Assembly: GCF_026004115.1 (NCBI RefSeq)
Contig: NZ_BPIM01000001.1
Coordinates: 2,708,501 to 2,772,500, forward strand
Direction of reading: 5' to 3'
Length of the DNA stretch: 64,000 nt
Source: Meiothermus sp.
GTDB lineage: Bacteria > Deinococcota > Deinococci > Deinococcales > Thermaceae
This document shows positions 45,201 to 53,099 of this stretch, one piece after another. The number at the start of each line of letters is the position of its first letter. Position 1 is the stretch's first letter. A program made the translations under genes and the position numbers. The notes under the pieces are model-generated. The model saw only the letters and a program-made list of their open reading frames with translations, was not told the DNA's origin and did no database searches.

Positions 45201-47623
45201 GTCGCCTGCTCGAGGCCGTACTTAGCGCCCGGGGGCCCTGGCTTCAGGGGCAGATGAAGTACACCGGCCAGGGGGATTGGCTGGGCAACCTGAACATCGA
45301 TTTGCCCCTGGAACTGCTGGCCAGCCGACTACAGCTCAAAATCGAGGGGAAGGAAACCCTCTCGGCCAAAGGCAGCCTGGTCGGCGACCTGGGGCGCCTG
45401 GAAGTGGAAGCCAGCCTGGCCCGCGACGGCCTGCGGGCCCGCGCCGGTTTCAGCGACCTGGCCCTGGAGGAAGTCCCGCAGGTCAGCAGCCGTCTGCCCT
45501 TCATTACTGGGCGCGCTTCGGGTTCGCTGGAGTACAGCCAGGGTGTGCTCCTGTTCAACCTGAGAAGCCCCGGTCTGCGGGTCCGAGGTGACGACCTGGC
45601 CCTGGCTACCCGTGCCCAGGGTTCCTTCAGCAACGGCCTGCTGCAGGCCGACCTCAGTTTCGAGCGCACCGGTAATCAAGGCACGCTGGGCGAAAACGGG
45701 GTGCTGGGCTTCAACCGCACCACCGCCAGGGTCAAGCTGGAAAATGGCATCCTGAGTGGGGAAGCTACCGCAGCCTCTTTTCCCTTGCACTGGCTGTTTT
45801 CCACCTGGGCGGGCGATTTGGCCGGGCAGGCCTACTGGACGGGTCGGACCGCCTTCAGTTTCAACACCCGCAACCCCTGGGCCTCCAAAGGCATCTGGGT
45901 GGGCGAGTACCTTCGCTTCCAGGGAGGCGGCGATACCCTGGTGGGTACTGCCGCCCTGCGCTTTGAGCAGGAGCGGCTCTACATAGACCAACTGGCCCTC
46001 TCGGGCAAGGGTACCTGGAGCGGCTCGGGTTTCTATGGCCGGCAGGGCAGCAACCTTCGCTTGAACCTGGAGAATACCTCCTTCACGCCGGTTCTGCAGG
46101 TGATACCCAACCTCAAGCCCTTGGCTCCCGAGGGCAGCGGCACCTTGCGCCTGGCCTCCAGTGGGCAGGTTTTCGACCTGACGCTGGAAAACTTCAATTT
46201 CAAACTGGGGCCGGTGCGGGCCGAGACCCCCCGCGCGGTGCTGAAGGTGGGCGATACTGCCAGCGCTGAGGGACGCATCAAACTGACCGCACCTTATCCG
46301 GCCGAGGCCCAGCTCTCCGGCGAAGGTGACCTCCGTAACTTCACCGTACGGGCCAAAGGAACCACCAATCTACCGCTACTCAGCCCAGATGAGCCGTTTG
46401 CTTTGAGCTTTAGCTATCCCGCCTATACCCTGGACGCCACACTGGAAAAGCAGGATGCTCGTCTTTATGGCACGCTTTTCCCTCAGCTGATCCTGACCTT
46501 GCAAGGGCAGGTACCGGTGCGCTATCCGCAGTACTTCTTGCTCGATGGACTACTGGAGACCAACCTGATCCTGCGCTACGTGCGCGGGACCTATCTGGTG
46601 CAGGGTTCTGCCGATGTAGTTAGGGCCCGGCTGGGCTTCCCGGAGGGGCAGCGGGAGGTCACCATCGCGGCTCCACCCGAACCAGGGGCCACCCGAGCGG
46701 CCAGTGTAGTGCCTGTGGAGTTTAATAACGTTCGTCTGCGGGCCGAGCGGGGCATTCTGATTCAAGAGACGCTGGCCCAGGGCGAGCTAGCAGGCGAACT
46801 CTTCCTCAACGGCGATTTCACCAATCCCTTCCTCTCGGGCGAAGTGGTGGCGCTCAGGGGCAATTTCAAGCTCTGGGATCGGGATTTCACCATCCGCGAC
46901 CGCTTGCCCGACGAACGGAGCTATGCTCGCTTCAGCCCTGCAGCGGGCATCCTGCCCGATTTGCAGATTGTGGCCGATACCCAGGTGCAAGACCGGGGCC
47001 AGGATAACCGGCGCATTCAGATCAACCTGACCCTCAAAGGAGAGTTCGTGCGGCAGAACGGTCGCATCAAGGTCAACCTGACCCCTACCTTCGTGGCCCG
47101 CTTCAACAACGATATCGCCCGCAAAAACGACGGCCAGCCCTATACCGATGCCGAAATCTACGCCCTGTTGTTGCTGGGCCGCTCCGATCTTTCGGCGCTG
47201 CCGGCCGATATTGCCCAGACCGGCCTCCAGGCGGCAGTGCAGAACTTTATCGTGGGGCAGCTCGAGCGCGAACTGGCCAAAGCCCTGGGACTTGATCAGG
47301 TCAGGGTTGAAATTCCTGCCCTCAACGGGGGTACCCTCGAGGAAACCCGTTTTACCATCGGGCGCTACCTGTTGCCTGAGCTGTTCTTCGCTTATACGGT
47401 AGACTTGCGGGGCTACCAGACCATCTTTGCCGAATACCAGCAAGGCGACTACCGCTTTCGCTTCAGCAGTGAAATTTTCCCCCAACCACGGCCCGAGTTC
47501 TCCTTCGGCTATACCATCCGCCCCATCGGAGCCGACCTTACCCTGGACATCGCAACCGGCATTGGCGATGGCACCCGCAACGACGGGGTCAAATTCGGCC
47601 TGGGATTTACCTTCCGTTTCTAG
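39227..47623 (+). CDS. Giant TamB/DUF490-like envelope protein
   Basis: 2798 residues from GTG 39227. An N-terminal membrane anchor (VRFGRWLPVILLLLLVGLPAF) is followed by about 2500 residues of short beta-strand repeats (patterns such as GxLxLxxxxY and LRGxxxW), as in AsmA/TamB beta-taco proteins. The C-terminal DUF490 domain contains PTFVARFNNDIARKNDG, YALLLLGRSDLSALP and ends FGLGFTFRF with a terminal Phe. TamB-like proteins span the periplasm and are linked to lipid transport and outer-membrane assembly. The TAGACT box 7 bases before GTG 39227 decides the start; the frame is open to 39167. About twice the length of E. coli TamB (1259 residues). Confidence 0.9.
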   Translation: MRFGRWLPVILLLLLVGLPAFPPLISYVLQEGLKAANFTGQWQAVGGYLLGGIELRGVKLEGHGLQLEAQRLRIGYNLLSLQRRELPLRIFAEEGDVFLRWDAIIPEQRQPGAPAPIRLRVDELVLNRVSVQIEQSQKFFLPTLRATVRGSGPYQVSVALPDGKLMGTVQRTGREFEAWQIEARGDLRAARYWFDGFEAGELWGTWTISPKVKNGILGKNQIKNARVKIVGFSLSDIFGSVDFDGQRVTANLVGRGLEGPLKGSATVDLPNQEYRFRVEGNPTLPALAQNFGLRLPISGGGPLVLEGRGWQNLVLSGRYRGEGRLLNEPLTYEGTLAFDKKFRLDTVVDGAFFDRTFQATVALRNTDEYTVALRDSFRSNLRLRGKGSITQAEGTLVWPKPLLGEAALRFASSGPRWSLVVQSENVGLPTAKPFSLSGSLQGQGPGVQGRLGAVSLSGTWDNLQMQLSGLELLVGQLTGQASLKAGRFSGDLNYDSPYTRFPLAVRQEGNAWRLSNRYAEGLYRNGVFTLGVRDLPLQILEAFKLSGDLRYAEGRLSGGWNLQSERVALDGELYDLATRYRGEVRTPLRVLPLSGTADSAGLKARLETLDITANGTDGLRLRGPLVLGPQIRLEANLGLQGSLYKGQVDFDSPWLRGTVEGRGATLWADTEGYAELSGPVWPTTALEGRLTLPLTGAIEVPPVPLQGNRTEVRWPGGRVELKAGLPFEGILPLLVNREPGSLQARGNLERGSLELRTPYGVVNGQGAWRNLAVRGRLNYAGYAGELQGQADLFGLAYQGRLRLPQLEGALQFRGRSTNLSYSGLFQNGRLTLAGDYRLVAGNPLEGLRLRAIATGYDLRRWGLPGTLTGNWSERGGRLSLETSYGQAQMTGRALLGPASLEAQSPYGTVRGVVSPQSVALRGSLRLPYLSGTVEVAGPWNNLEARGQGRYNLPYLEPQPWRLSADVLEQTWKLEGPLELEGKGLSYAGRVNWPYRVLERSGVLQGSVEGQSLAIEGSLRTIYAGLPLSATVQAEGADLARLQASLNLPEGRMQLVRGQVGFDLETAHLAQIFNADVQGRLSGSLDLAGLLSSSGLASAVPEGEMAGQLQVYGQRVVVDYKDRSLSAFLPQYRAGVVVELEPGNDPRIIGVGDLEGLLRVGEQLQGRLSYRVQDVNVEAQIGGPRLRPEFALVTDTPLAKITVQGSYALQQSRGQAQVWLESPYAQASLELSSTGSKYQASGRLTSLQYLRQNGPLRLSGEGARWALVWAAPMRVEAQAQAANLEEVRLSGQGSLEVGERLFALSGNLALRGETFTGLMRAQGEQIALELRGEGNSLAARGTAYDAYVEARINRQGDLSGQVGYTRTLAANTLKARGTLGGTLFKPELLGEGTLAGRGAEVALRFGYQAVPPRDGQEPVRPEEQLWAEARGAGLSASLARGRLKLSMDSDLEPFTGLPIRLQTQGEGPWESLSLPLTLRGPNLEASGTALPAKLQAQIGGRYAQQRFDLSYDGELQLQLDGPYASGTARWRGNAPSGLLQLDVPLPGGRLVGRASLGEGRVELEGREGWQGSLRGQLREGWAQPARWQLEASLQGPLPVQGASEATRLLLQGRLDLDAAPLSLRGSAEVRVPEWGAVQLSAQGSEIDLRGLAELAPLSGRLRLNPLQLNWSYVGALPRGLGNLEARGIYPGQWIAGQYQIAGQRANLEGQDTRLRLRAVGLEATLTPEGLEARLQNYNLSGLQLSGRVGGHWNSLEGSLDWDALGRRGAIQAAWRQNQLRASLSGDLAGSVVYAQTWSGGVRFREGSLELSGAGIPVVDGEVLGLALRLRYPLLQVAPNRESLDSPTPASTRRASSLTINLSDRSASGGLEVRNVEVRGRGPELEAVYPLAGGRLVADLDLQTLAVRLAAPELGSGELQFKQGQLGGGLNLTAYGLGLALEGAGSKADVRVTHPETSWLPWKTGTLRGQISLDGRWQLSYLDAEEKQRIEAEGRLLEAVLSARGPWLQGQMKYTGQGDWLGNLNIDLPLELLASRLQLKIEGKETLSAKGSLVGDLGRLEVEASLARDGLRARAGFSDLALEEVPQVSSRLPFITGRASGSLEYSQGVLLFNLRSPGLRVRGDDLALATRAQGSFSNGLLQADLSFERTGNQGTLGENGVLGFNRTTARVKLENGILSGEATAASFPLHWLFSTWAGDLAGQAYWTGRTAFSFNTRNPWASKGIWVGEYLRFQGGGDTLVGTAALRFEQERLYIDQLALSGKGTWSGSGFYGRQGSNLRLNLENTSFTPVLQVIPNLKPLAPEGSGTLRLASSGQVFDLTLENFNFKLGPVRAETPRAVLKVGDTASAEGRIKLTAPYPAEAQLSGEGDLRNFTVRAKGTTNLPLLSPDEPFALSFSYPAYTLDATLEKQDARLYGTLFPQLILTLQGQVPVRYPQYFLLDGLLETNLILRYVRGTYLVQGSADVVRARLGFPEGQREVTIAAPPEPGATRAASVVPVEFNNVRLRAERGILIQETLAQGELAGELFLNGDFTNPFLSGEVVALRGNFKLWDRDFTIRDRLPDERSYARFSPAAGILPDLQIVADTQVQDRGQDNRRIQINLTLKGEFVRQNGRIKVNLTPTFVARFNNDIARKNDGQPYTDAEIYALLLLGRSDLSALPADIAQTGLQAAVQNFIVGQLERELAKALGLDQVRVEIPALNGGTLEETRFTIGRYLLPELFFAYTVDLRGYQTIFAEYQQGDYRFRFSSEIFPQPRPEFSFGYTIRPIGADLTLDIATGIGDGTRNDGVKFGLGFTFRF

Positions 47624-47961
47624 TGCACGGATAACTTGTTTTGCGGCATGTCTTGAAGCACGTCGATTGCCCATAAATGCGATTAATTGCGATGCGCGGC
47701 TCATTTATACCAAATCCACATGAACCCTTTACCTTCTCCCAACGGGGAGAAGGTGGTGACACCCCGACTGCGCCATTTACAAATAGCGATAGGAACACGC
47801 TTGACTGCACCTGGGGTGTCGCCGGATGAGGGAGCTTGGGATGACCCTCAAAGCTAACTGCCTGGGTAAAGCTAACCGCCTGGGTAAAGTTGTTAGAGTC
47901 CTCTTCACAAAGATCGAGTCCTACCAGGGTTAGGAATCCTTTGTCCCAGAAGAGACGCAGC
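47624..47961. other. Intergenic region with a family C repeat
   Basis: 338 bases between the convergent TamB-like and deacetylase genes. Most is a family C repeat (47711-47891). No terminator-like hairpin with a T run was found for either gene. Confidence 0.6.
47711..47891 (+). repeat. Dispersed repeat family C, copy 2
   Basis: Contains hairpin CTTCTCCCaacGGGGAGAAG, GGTGGTGACACCCC, CACCTGGGGTGTCGCCGGATGAGGG, and two successive 18-base blocks starting GCTAACTGCC and GCTAACCGCC, each ending TGGGTAAA. The copy at 8955-9118 (inverted) has one such block. Confidence 0.75.
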
Positions 47962-49143
47962 TTATTGGAGCTCGGCCTTGGGCTTTGGCCCATACTTGTC
48001 CAGGATGGTTTCGCGGCTGATATACACCACCTGGGCAGGGTCGGTGAACAGGTGACGCGCGATCTCGCCCCGGTAGAGCCAGGCAAACCAGGCGGTAGTA
48101 ATTTTGGACTGCAGTTCCATAGCTTTAGGCACTGGATGGGTCTTAAATCCCAGGGCCAGCGCCCCTTGCCCCAGATAGCTGTAGCCGAACAGAAACCGTA
48201 TCTCAGGGTGCTCCTCAAGAAACTGCACGGTTTCTTTGAAAGTTTCCCGGAAAGCTCGCAAGACCTGTATGGGGGTCATGTCGGCCAAACGGGCCGACTC
48301 AAAGTGGATGTGGGCGCAGGGCGTCCCCTTGGGGTACTCGGGCAGGTCGGGGCCGGGGTAGGGCTGGAGTTCCAGGCGCAGGATGTGGTTGTAACGATAC
48401 CCCACCTTGATGTTGCCCACCTTTCGGTCGTAGCGTTCCTCATAGCCCTGGTTAATCCGGATCAAGCCCTGGCGCGGGCCCAGGGGTTTTAGGGGAAGCT
48501 CACCTAGCTTGACCGGTTGATAGCCGTTTTCCACCAGCCTGGGCAGCAGTAACTCCAGTACGCTGAGGGTTCGGGCCGGGCCGTCGTGCAACAGCACCAC
48601 CGAACCCCCCTTGATGTAAAACATCATTCGCTGGACGAGTTGTTCGGCAGGTTTGTCCAGCCAATCTTGCGATTCAATATCCCAAAGTACAACTTGTTTG
48701 CCCTGCACTCTGGCGAATAGACGGGTAAAGGGGGAGTGAATGCCCCAGGGAGGGCGGTAGAGTTTTCCCGGACTCTTCTGAATGTGTACCCACTCCGTCC
48801 AGGGGGCCATCAGCACGGCGGGACGGTGCCAGTAGCCATGGGCCTCGAGCTGGTGGCCTGCCGAGGCCATCTTTTCTACCAGGTCGGGTCGTTGTTCGGC
48901 CTGCTGACCGGTCAGGAAAAAAGTAGCTTTGAGGTTGTATTTTTGCAGCAGCCCCAGAATGGCCTCGGTCTGTTCTGAGGGGCCGTCGTCGAAGGTCAGG
49001 GCTATTTTGGGTTCAGCCCGGTTGCCCCAGGCCAGTGCTCCAACGCCCATCCAGCGGCCCAGCACCTCGGCCAGGGCGTAAAGCAGCAGTACGGCAACGA
49101 CCAGCGAACCGATCAGGGTTGCGATGTCCACCAGGGCCTCCAC
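47962..49143 (-). CDS. Membrane-anchored polysaccharide deacetylase with C-terminal YkoP-like domain
   Basis: 393 residues. One N-terminal membrane helix (about 8-27) is followed by a NodB-type deacetylase: ALTFDDGPSE (D52/D53), EAHGYWHRPAVL (metal His pair), YRPPWGIHSPF and VVLLHDGPAR. From about residue 230 a separate domain (YRYNHILRLELQPYPG, AHIHFESARLADMTP, FLFGYSYLGQG) resembles YkoP of Bacillus. The enzyme removes N-acetyl groups from a cell-envelope glycan. It overlaps the MFS gene by 31 bases and probably shares its operon. Confidence 0.85.
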   Translation of the reverse strand: MEALVDIATLIGSLVVAVLLLYALAEVLGRWMGVGALAWGNRAEPKIALTFDDGPSEQTEAILGLLQKYNLKATFFLTGQQAEQRPDLVEKMASAGHQLEAHGYWHRPAVLMAPWTEWVHIQKSPGKLYRPPWGIHSPFTRLFARVQGKQVVLWDIESQDWLDKPAEQLVQRMMFYIKGGSVVLLHDGPARTLSVLELLLPRLVENGYQPVKLGELPLKPLGPRQGLIRINQGYEERYDRKVGNIKVGYRYNHILRLELQPYPGPDLPEYPKGTPCAHIHFESARLADMTPIQVLRAFRETFKETVQFLEEHPEIRFLFGYSYLGQGALALGFKTHPVPKAMELQSKITTAWFAWLYRGEIARHLFTDPAQVVYISRETILDKYGPKPKAELQ

Positions 49144-50294
49144 AAAGCCACTACGTAAAATACACTAAGCAAAAGCATAATTGCTCCACCGGCAAAGAAA
49201 GGCGCGTTGTTGGCAATTGCAGCGGCCAGCACGCCCCCGACTGCCGGGCCAGTGGCGTGTCCCAGCCCTTCCACAGTCATCAGAGTACCCCAGGCAGCGG
49301 CCCGGTTGTTTTCTGGCAGCAAGCGCACCACAAGCGCATTCCAGGCCGGGCCAAAGCAGCCAAAGCCTACCCCACCCACCACGGCCAGCAGCAGCAAAAC
49401 GGGAAGTTCGGGTTTCAGGCCAAGGCCAATCATGGCCAAGCCAATGAACAATAGCCCCACAATCAGCAGTTCGCGGGGGCTTTTACGGTCGGCGTGGCGG
49501 CCTGTCCAGATGAGCAAAATAGTGGAAATGGCACCACCCAGTACGATCAAGACAGTGATCCAGAACATGCTCAAGCCCAGCCCCTGGGCGTACTTGAGAA
49601 TGTAAAAACTGAACAAAGCTGGGGCAAAGGTCTGCCCAAAGGCGGCGGGAATAAAGAGCAGAAGCCGTCGCCACGGATAGAGTTCTTGCCTTGGTGGGCG
49701 AACGCGTTCGGGCCGGAAAATGAGCGAAAGGCCGATCAGGATAACCGCTATTTGGATCCACTCGAGGATGTTCAAGGCCAGGCCAGGATTGACCTTGGTC
49801 AAAAAACCTATTCCGAGCACACCAATTCCCGTCCAGGGAGCGGTCAGCATGTTGGTCAGGGTGACTGCCCGGCCCTCCCGTCCCTGTACAGCTACCTGGC
49901 TGCTAAGCGTTAGCAAGCCGGGGAAGATGGCCGAAAGCGACACCCCCCAGACCAGACTGAGGCTAAACAACAAAACTGGTGACTGCGCGTAGGGCACAGT
50001 CAGCAATGCCAGTAACCCTATCGCTCCACCGACCAGCGTGACAATACCCATGCCCAGCTTTTGCGAAAGGTAACCACCCAGGCTCTTGCTGAAACTGTCC
50101 GACAGGAGGTGAATGCTCCAGGCGGTGCCAATCACGGCCAGGGTGAAGCCCAGGCTACCCCCATGAATAGCCAGGTATCCGGCGTAGAATCCGTTGCGAA
50201 CCCCCTCCAATAAGCCCCAGGCCAGTATCAGGCGGGCTACCGCCGACAATCCTCTGAGGCGCCAGGGGGAAAGACGTTGTAACTTGAGGCGCAC
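49113..50294 (-). CDS. Major facilitator superfamily transporter
   Basis: 393 residues with about 12 membrane helices. SFSKSLGGYLSQKLGMGIV is the cytoplasmic loop after helix 2 and TGRHADRKSPRELLIVG the matching loop in the second half. PAWNALVVRLLPENNRAAAWG is typical of drug or sugar exporters of the family. The substrate is unknown. Overlap with the deacetylase gene suggests an envelope or glycan-related role. Confidence 0.85.
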   Translation of the reverse strand: MRLKLQRLSPWRLRGLSAVARLILAWGLLEGVRNGFYAGYLAIHGGSLGFTLAVIGTAWSIHLLSDSFSKSLGGYLSQKLGMGIVTLVGGAIGLLALLTVPYAQSPVLLFSLSLVWGVSLSAIFPGLLTLSSQVAVQGREGRAVTLTNMLTAPWTGIGVLGIGFLTKVNPGLALNILEWIQIAVILIGLSLIFRPERVRPPRQELYPWRRLLLFIPAAFGQTFAPALFSFYILKYAQGLGLSMFWITVLIVLGGAISTILLIWTGRHADRKSPRELLIVGLLFIGLAMIGLGLKPELPVLLLLAVVGGVGFGCFGPAWNALVVRLLPENNRAAAWGTLMTVEGLGHATGPAVGGVLAAAIANNAPFFAGGAIMLLLSVFYVVALWRPWWTSQP

Positions 50295-50310
50295 GGCTTA
50301 GAGTATACCT

Positions 50311-50994
50311 GTGCGCATCTCGGTGGTAATTCCGGCTCGAAATGAAGAACAATTTATATTAGGGTGCTTGCAAGCACTCAAGGCCCAGACCTTGCCGCCC
50401 GACGAAATTATCGTGGTGGACAATGGTTCAACTGACCGGACGGGCGAGCTGGCGGTGGAAATGGGGGTCAAGCTGGTCAACTGTCCTACCCCGGGGGTTG
50501 CGGTGGCGCGCCAGGCCGGACTAGAAGCGGCTACGGGCGACTGGGTGGCCACGACCGATGCCGACAGCCGACCGGTAGCAGGCTGGCTCGAGGCCCTGCG
50601 ACCCCACATGGAGAACAGCGTGGCTCTCTATGGCCCCATGCGCATGTTTGGACTTCCGGCCTGGCAGGAGGAACTTACCGAACTGGGCTATGGCGTTTTT
50701 CTGAAGATGATGGCGCTTTTGGGCAAGCCCAACCTGGCCGCTGCGAACATGGCTTTCCACCGCCAGACGGCCCTGGAGCTGGGGGGCTACCCCATGGTCG
50801 AGGCCAGGGAGGACGTAATTCTGGGATGGACCTTGATGAGGAAGGGCCGGGTTCGCTACGTGCGTGACGCCCTGGTACTCACTTCAGCCCGCCGAGTTCG
50901 GGGAGGTTGGCTCCCTTTTTTGTGGCGGCAGGCTATGAACCTTGGCGGGAATTCGACAGGCTATTTTGCGGCAGCCGAGGGAAGGGAATCTTGA
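50311..50994 (+). CDS. Family 2 glycosyltransferase
   Basis: 227 residues, GT-A fold. VVIPARNEEQFILGCLQAL, IIVVDNGSTDRTGELA (NDP-sugar Asp) and WVATTDADSRP (DxD metal motif), with REDVILGWTLMRKGRVRYV as acceptor region. It is divergent from the MFS gene (16 bases between starts) and its last 62 bases overlap, antisense, the end of the next glycosyltransferase gene. Confidence 0.9.
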   Translation: MRISVVIPARNEEQFILGCLQALKAQTLPPDEIIVVDNGSTDRTGELAVEMGVKLVNCPTPGVAVARQAGLEAATGDWVATTDADSRPVAGWLEALRPHMENSVALYGPMRMFGLPAWQEELTELGYGVFLKMMALLGKPNLAAANMAFHRQTALELGGYPMVEAREDVILGWTLMRKGRVRYVRDALVLTSARRVRGGWLPFLWRQAMNLGGNSTGYFAAAEGRES

Positions 50995-52141
50995 GCCGGC
51001 GCGGCTCAAACTCCACCAGCCGAGTCGCCTCGTCGTAGATGGCCACAATCTGTTCGGCTACCCGGCGGGCTGTGCGCCGGTCGGCAAATTTACGGGCCCC
51101 TTCACTAAAGCGCTGCCGCAGAGCCTCGTCCCGCAGCAGCTCGAGGGCCCGTTCGGCCATGGCCTGGTAATCCCCTGGCGGCACCAGATAGCCGCTGCTG
51201 CCCACCTCCACCCCTTGCAGGGTGCCCTCGGCCCCCACCACTACCACCGGAACGCCCACCGCCTGGGCCTCCCAGATGACGAGCCCCTGGGTCTCGGTCT
51301 CGCTGGCAAACAAAAATAGCTCGGCCATGCGGTAGTAGCCGCCGATTTTTTCGTAGGGCACCGGCCCCACGAAGGTAATGTGCTCCCCGACGCCCAGCTG
51401 GTGGGCCAGTTGGGTTAGCTCTTCCTGGTCGGGCCCCATCCCCACCAGGGCCAGATGAGCGTCCGATTCCTTGCGAATTTCCGCCAGAGCTTTAATCACT
51501 ACATCCACGCTTTTTTCCTTACCCAGCCGCCCTACATGCAGCAGGCGACGCTTACCGGCGGGCCAGGGCGAGACCGGATCGGGGGCGGTTTGCAGGATAT
51601 CGGTATCGATGCCGGTGGGAATCACCTTGATCTCTCGCTCGATTTCATAGCTCTCGGCCAGCTTTTTGACCGGGTCGGTGGGGGCGATGACCACGTCGGC
51701 GCGGTTGTAGAAGGCCTGGCAGACCTTTTGCATGATGCCGACGTATTTGTCCAGCGTAGCCACACCAGGGATGTAGTGGGCGTATTTTTCCAGGTGGGTG
51801 TGAAAGGTAGAAACGTGGGGCAGGCGGTTGCGGTAGGCCAGCCGGGCCCCCCAGATGCCAATAAAAAGCGGGGTGTGGGTGTGGAAGATCTCGAACTCGG
51901 TGGGCAGCAGGCGGCTGCTGGGCATGGCCAGGCGCTGATTTTCGAAAAAAGGATAGGCCACACTGGGCACCCGCACCACCCACTCCTCCCTGGGGTCGGC
52001 GTCGGGCATTTCGGGGGCCAGCACCCAGGCCTCGTGCCCCATGCGGCGCAGCTCGCGCTTGAGCAAATAGACGCTGGTGGCGACCCCGTTTGGCCCTGGC
52101 AGGTAGGTGTCGGTGAACAGGCCGATGCGGTACAGGCGCAC
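50933..52141 (-). CDS. Family 4 glycosyltransferase (diacylglycerol glucosyltransferase-like)
   Basis: 402 residues, GT-B fold. IGLFTDTYLPGPNGVATSVYLL and FHTHTPLFIGIWGARLAYRN are in the N-terminal half. VIPTGIDTDIL, LLHVGRLGKEKSVDVVI and ETETQGLVIWEAQAVGVPVVV (EX7E) are in the C-terminal half. The motif set is like enzymes that glycosylate diacylglycerol or phosphatidylinositol, which would fit the glycolipids of Thermaceae. The acceptor is an inference. Confidence 0.9.
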   Translation of the reverse strand: MRLYRIGLFTDTYLPGPNGVATSVYLLKRELRRMGHEAWVLAPEMPDADPREEWVVRVPSVAYPFFENQRLAMPSSRLLPTEFEIFHTHTPLFIGIWGARLAYRNRLPHVSTFHTHLEKYAHYIPGVATLDKYVGIMQKVCQAFYNRADVVIAPTDPVKKLAESYEIEREIKVIPTGIDTDILQTAPDPVSPWPAGKRRLLHVGRLGKEKSVDVVIKALAEIRKESDAHLALVGMGPDQEELTQLAHQLGVGEHITFVGPVPYEKIGGYYRMAELFLFASETETQGLVIWEAQAVGVPVVVVGAEGTLQGVEVGSSGYLVPPGDYQAMAERALELLRDEALRQRFSEGARKFADRRTARRVAEQIVAIYDEATRLVEFEPRRLKIPFPRLPQNSLSNSRQGS

Positions 52142-52220
52142 GGGTATATGTTAGCACAGCCGACAATTGTTGCTTCTGCTGAGGTTTCGCCACGAACGAA
52201 CCCAGTGGTGAGCGAATAGT

Positions 52221-53099
52221 TCAGTATCTGGGCGGGGGATTGCGAAGACCCTCGAGCCACCCTTTCCAGATTATCTTTGCGCCCCCCAATCCCCGCTCAC
52301 GTAGCCTAGCCACAAACACCCCCAGGCTGTTGAGCGCCCAGAAGGTTTTTCCTAAAGGGCCAAAGGCATCGGAGCGCACCAGCCAGGCCCGGTTGCGGGC
52401 CTCGAGGTAAAACTGTTCGTCGCTAGCGGTGATTGCCGAGCTAAAGGGATTGCGGGTTTTGTGTACGACCACGCTATCCTGAACCAGGAAGCCCAGGCCA
52501 CGGCGTAAGAGCCTACCAGAGTACTCGAGGTCGTCGTTCCAGAGAAAGTAGTCCCTGGTGGGTAAGGGATGCGCCATGGCGGCAGCACGGCTGACCAGCA
52601 TAGAAGCATAGGTGCCAAAGCGTATCGGCAACAGTTTCTGCTTCCTGGACTTGAGCAGCAAGGCGGGGCGGCGGAGGTCGGGCCATGGGATGCCCATAGG
52701 GTGAGGGCGCCCATCTGTCCAGACCAGCCGGCTTAGCAACAGGTTGGGCTCGAGGCCCATCCCCCGCACCCTGCGAAGGCCCTCGAGCATAAGGAAAAGA
52801 CTGTCCGGCTCAGGGTGCGCGTCGTCGTCGAGTAGCCAGATCCAGTCGTATTCCAGGTCCCTGGCCAGGGCCAGGCCATGATGAAATCCACCTGCCGCGC
52901 CGGTGTTTTCGGGCAGACGCACGTAGCGAAGCGCGGCGAACCGTTGCCGCACCATTGCCTCGGTGCCATCGGTCGAGGCGTTATCCAGCACCAGCACCTC
53001 GGCGGGCGGGTAGGTTTGTTGCAGGATGCGCTGCAAACACTCCTCGAGGAGCGCTTTGCGGTTGTGGGTGACCACCAGGGCCAGCACGCTATCCGGCAT
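52221..53099 (-). CDS. Family 2 glycosyltransferase (rhamnosyl/galactofuranosyl type)
   Basis: 292 residues from ATG 53099. LALVVTHNRKALLEECLQ, LVLDNASTDGTEAMV, YVRLPENTGAAGGFHHGL and IWLLDDDAHPEPDSL (DDD motif) are typical of GT2 rhamnosyl- or galactofuranosyltransferases. YFLWNDDLEYSGRLLRRG is the downstream catalytic-base region. The frame is open upstream to 53213, but that part overlaps the LpxB-like gene and lacks homology. Overlap with that gene is 11 bases. Confidence 0.88.
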   Translation of the reverse strand: MPDSVLALVVTHNRKALLEECLQRILQQTYPPAEVLVLDNASTDGTEAMVRQRFAALRYVRLPENTGAAGGFHHGLALARDLEYDWIWLLDDDAHPEPDSLFLMLEGLRRVRGMGLEPNLLLSRLVWTDGRPHPMGIPWPDLRRPALLLKSRKQKLLPIRFGTYASMLVSRAAAMAHPLPTRDYFLWNDDLEYSGRLLRRGLGFLVQDSVVVHKTRNPFSSAITASDEQFYLEARNRAWLVRSDAFGPLGKTFWALNSLGVFVARLRERGLGGAKIIWKGWLEGLRNPPPRY

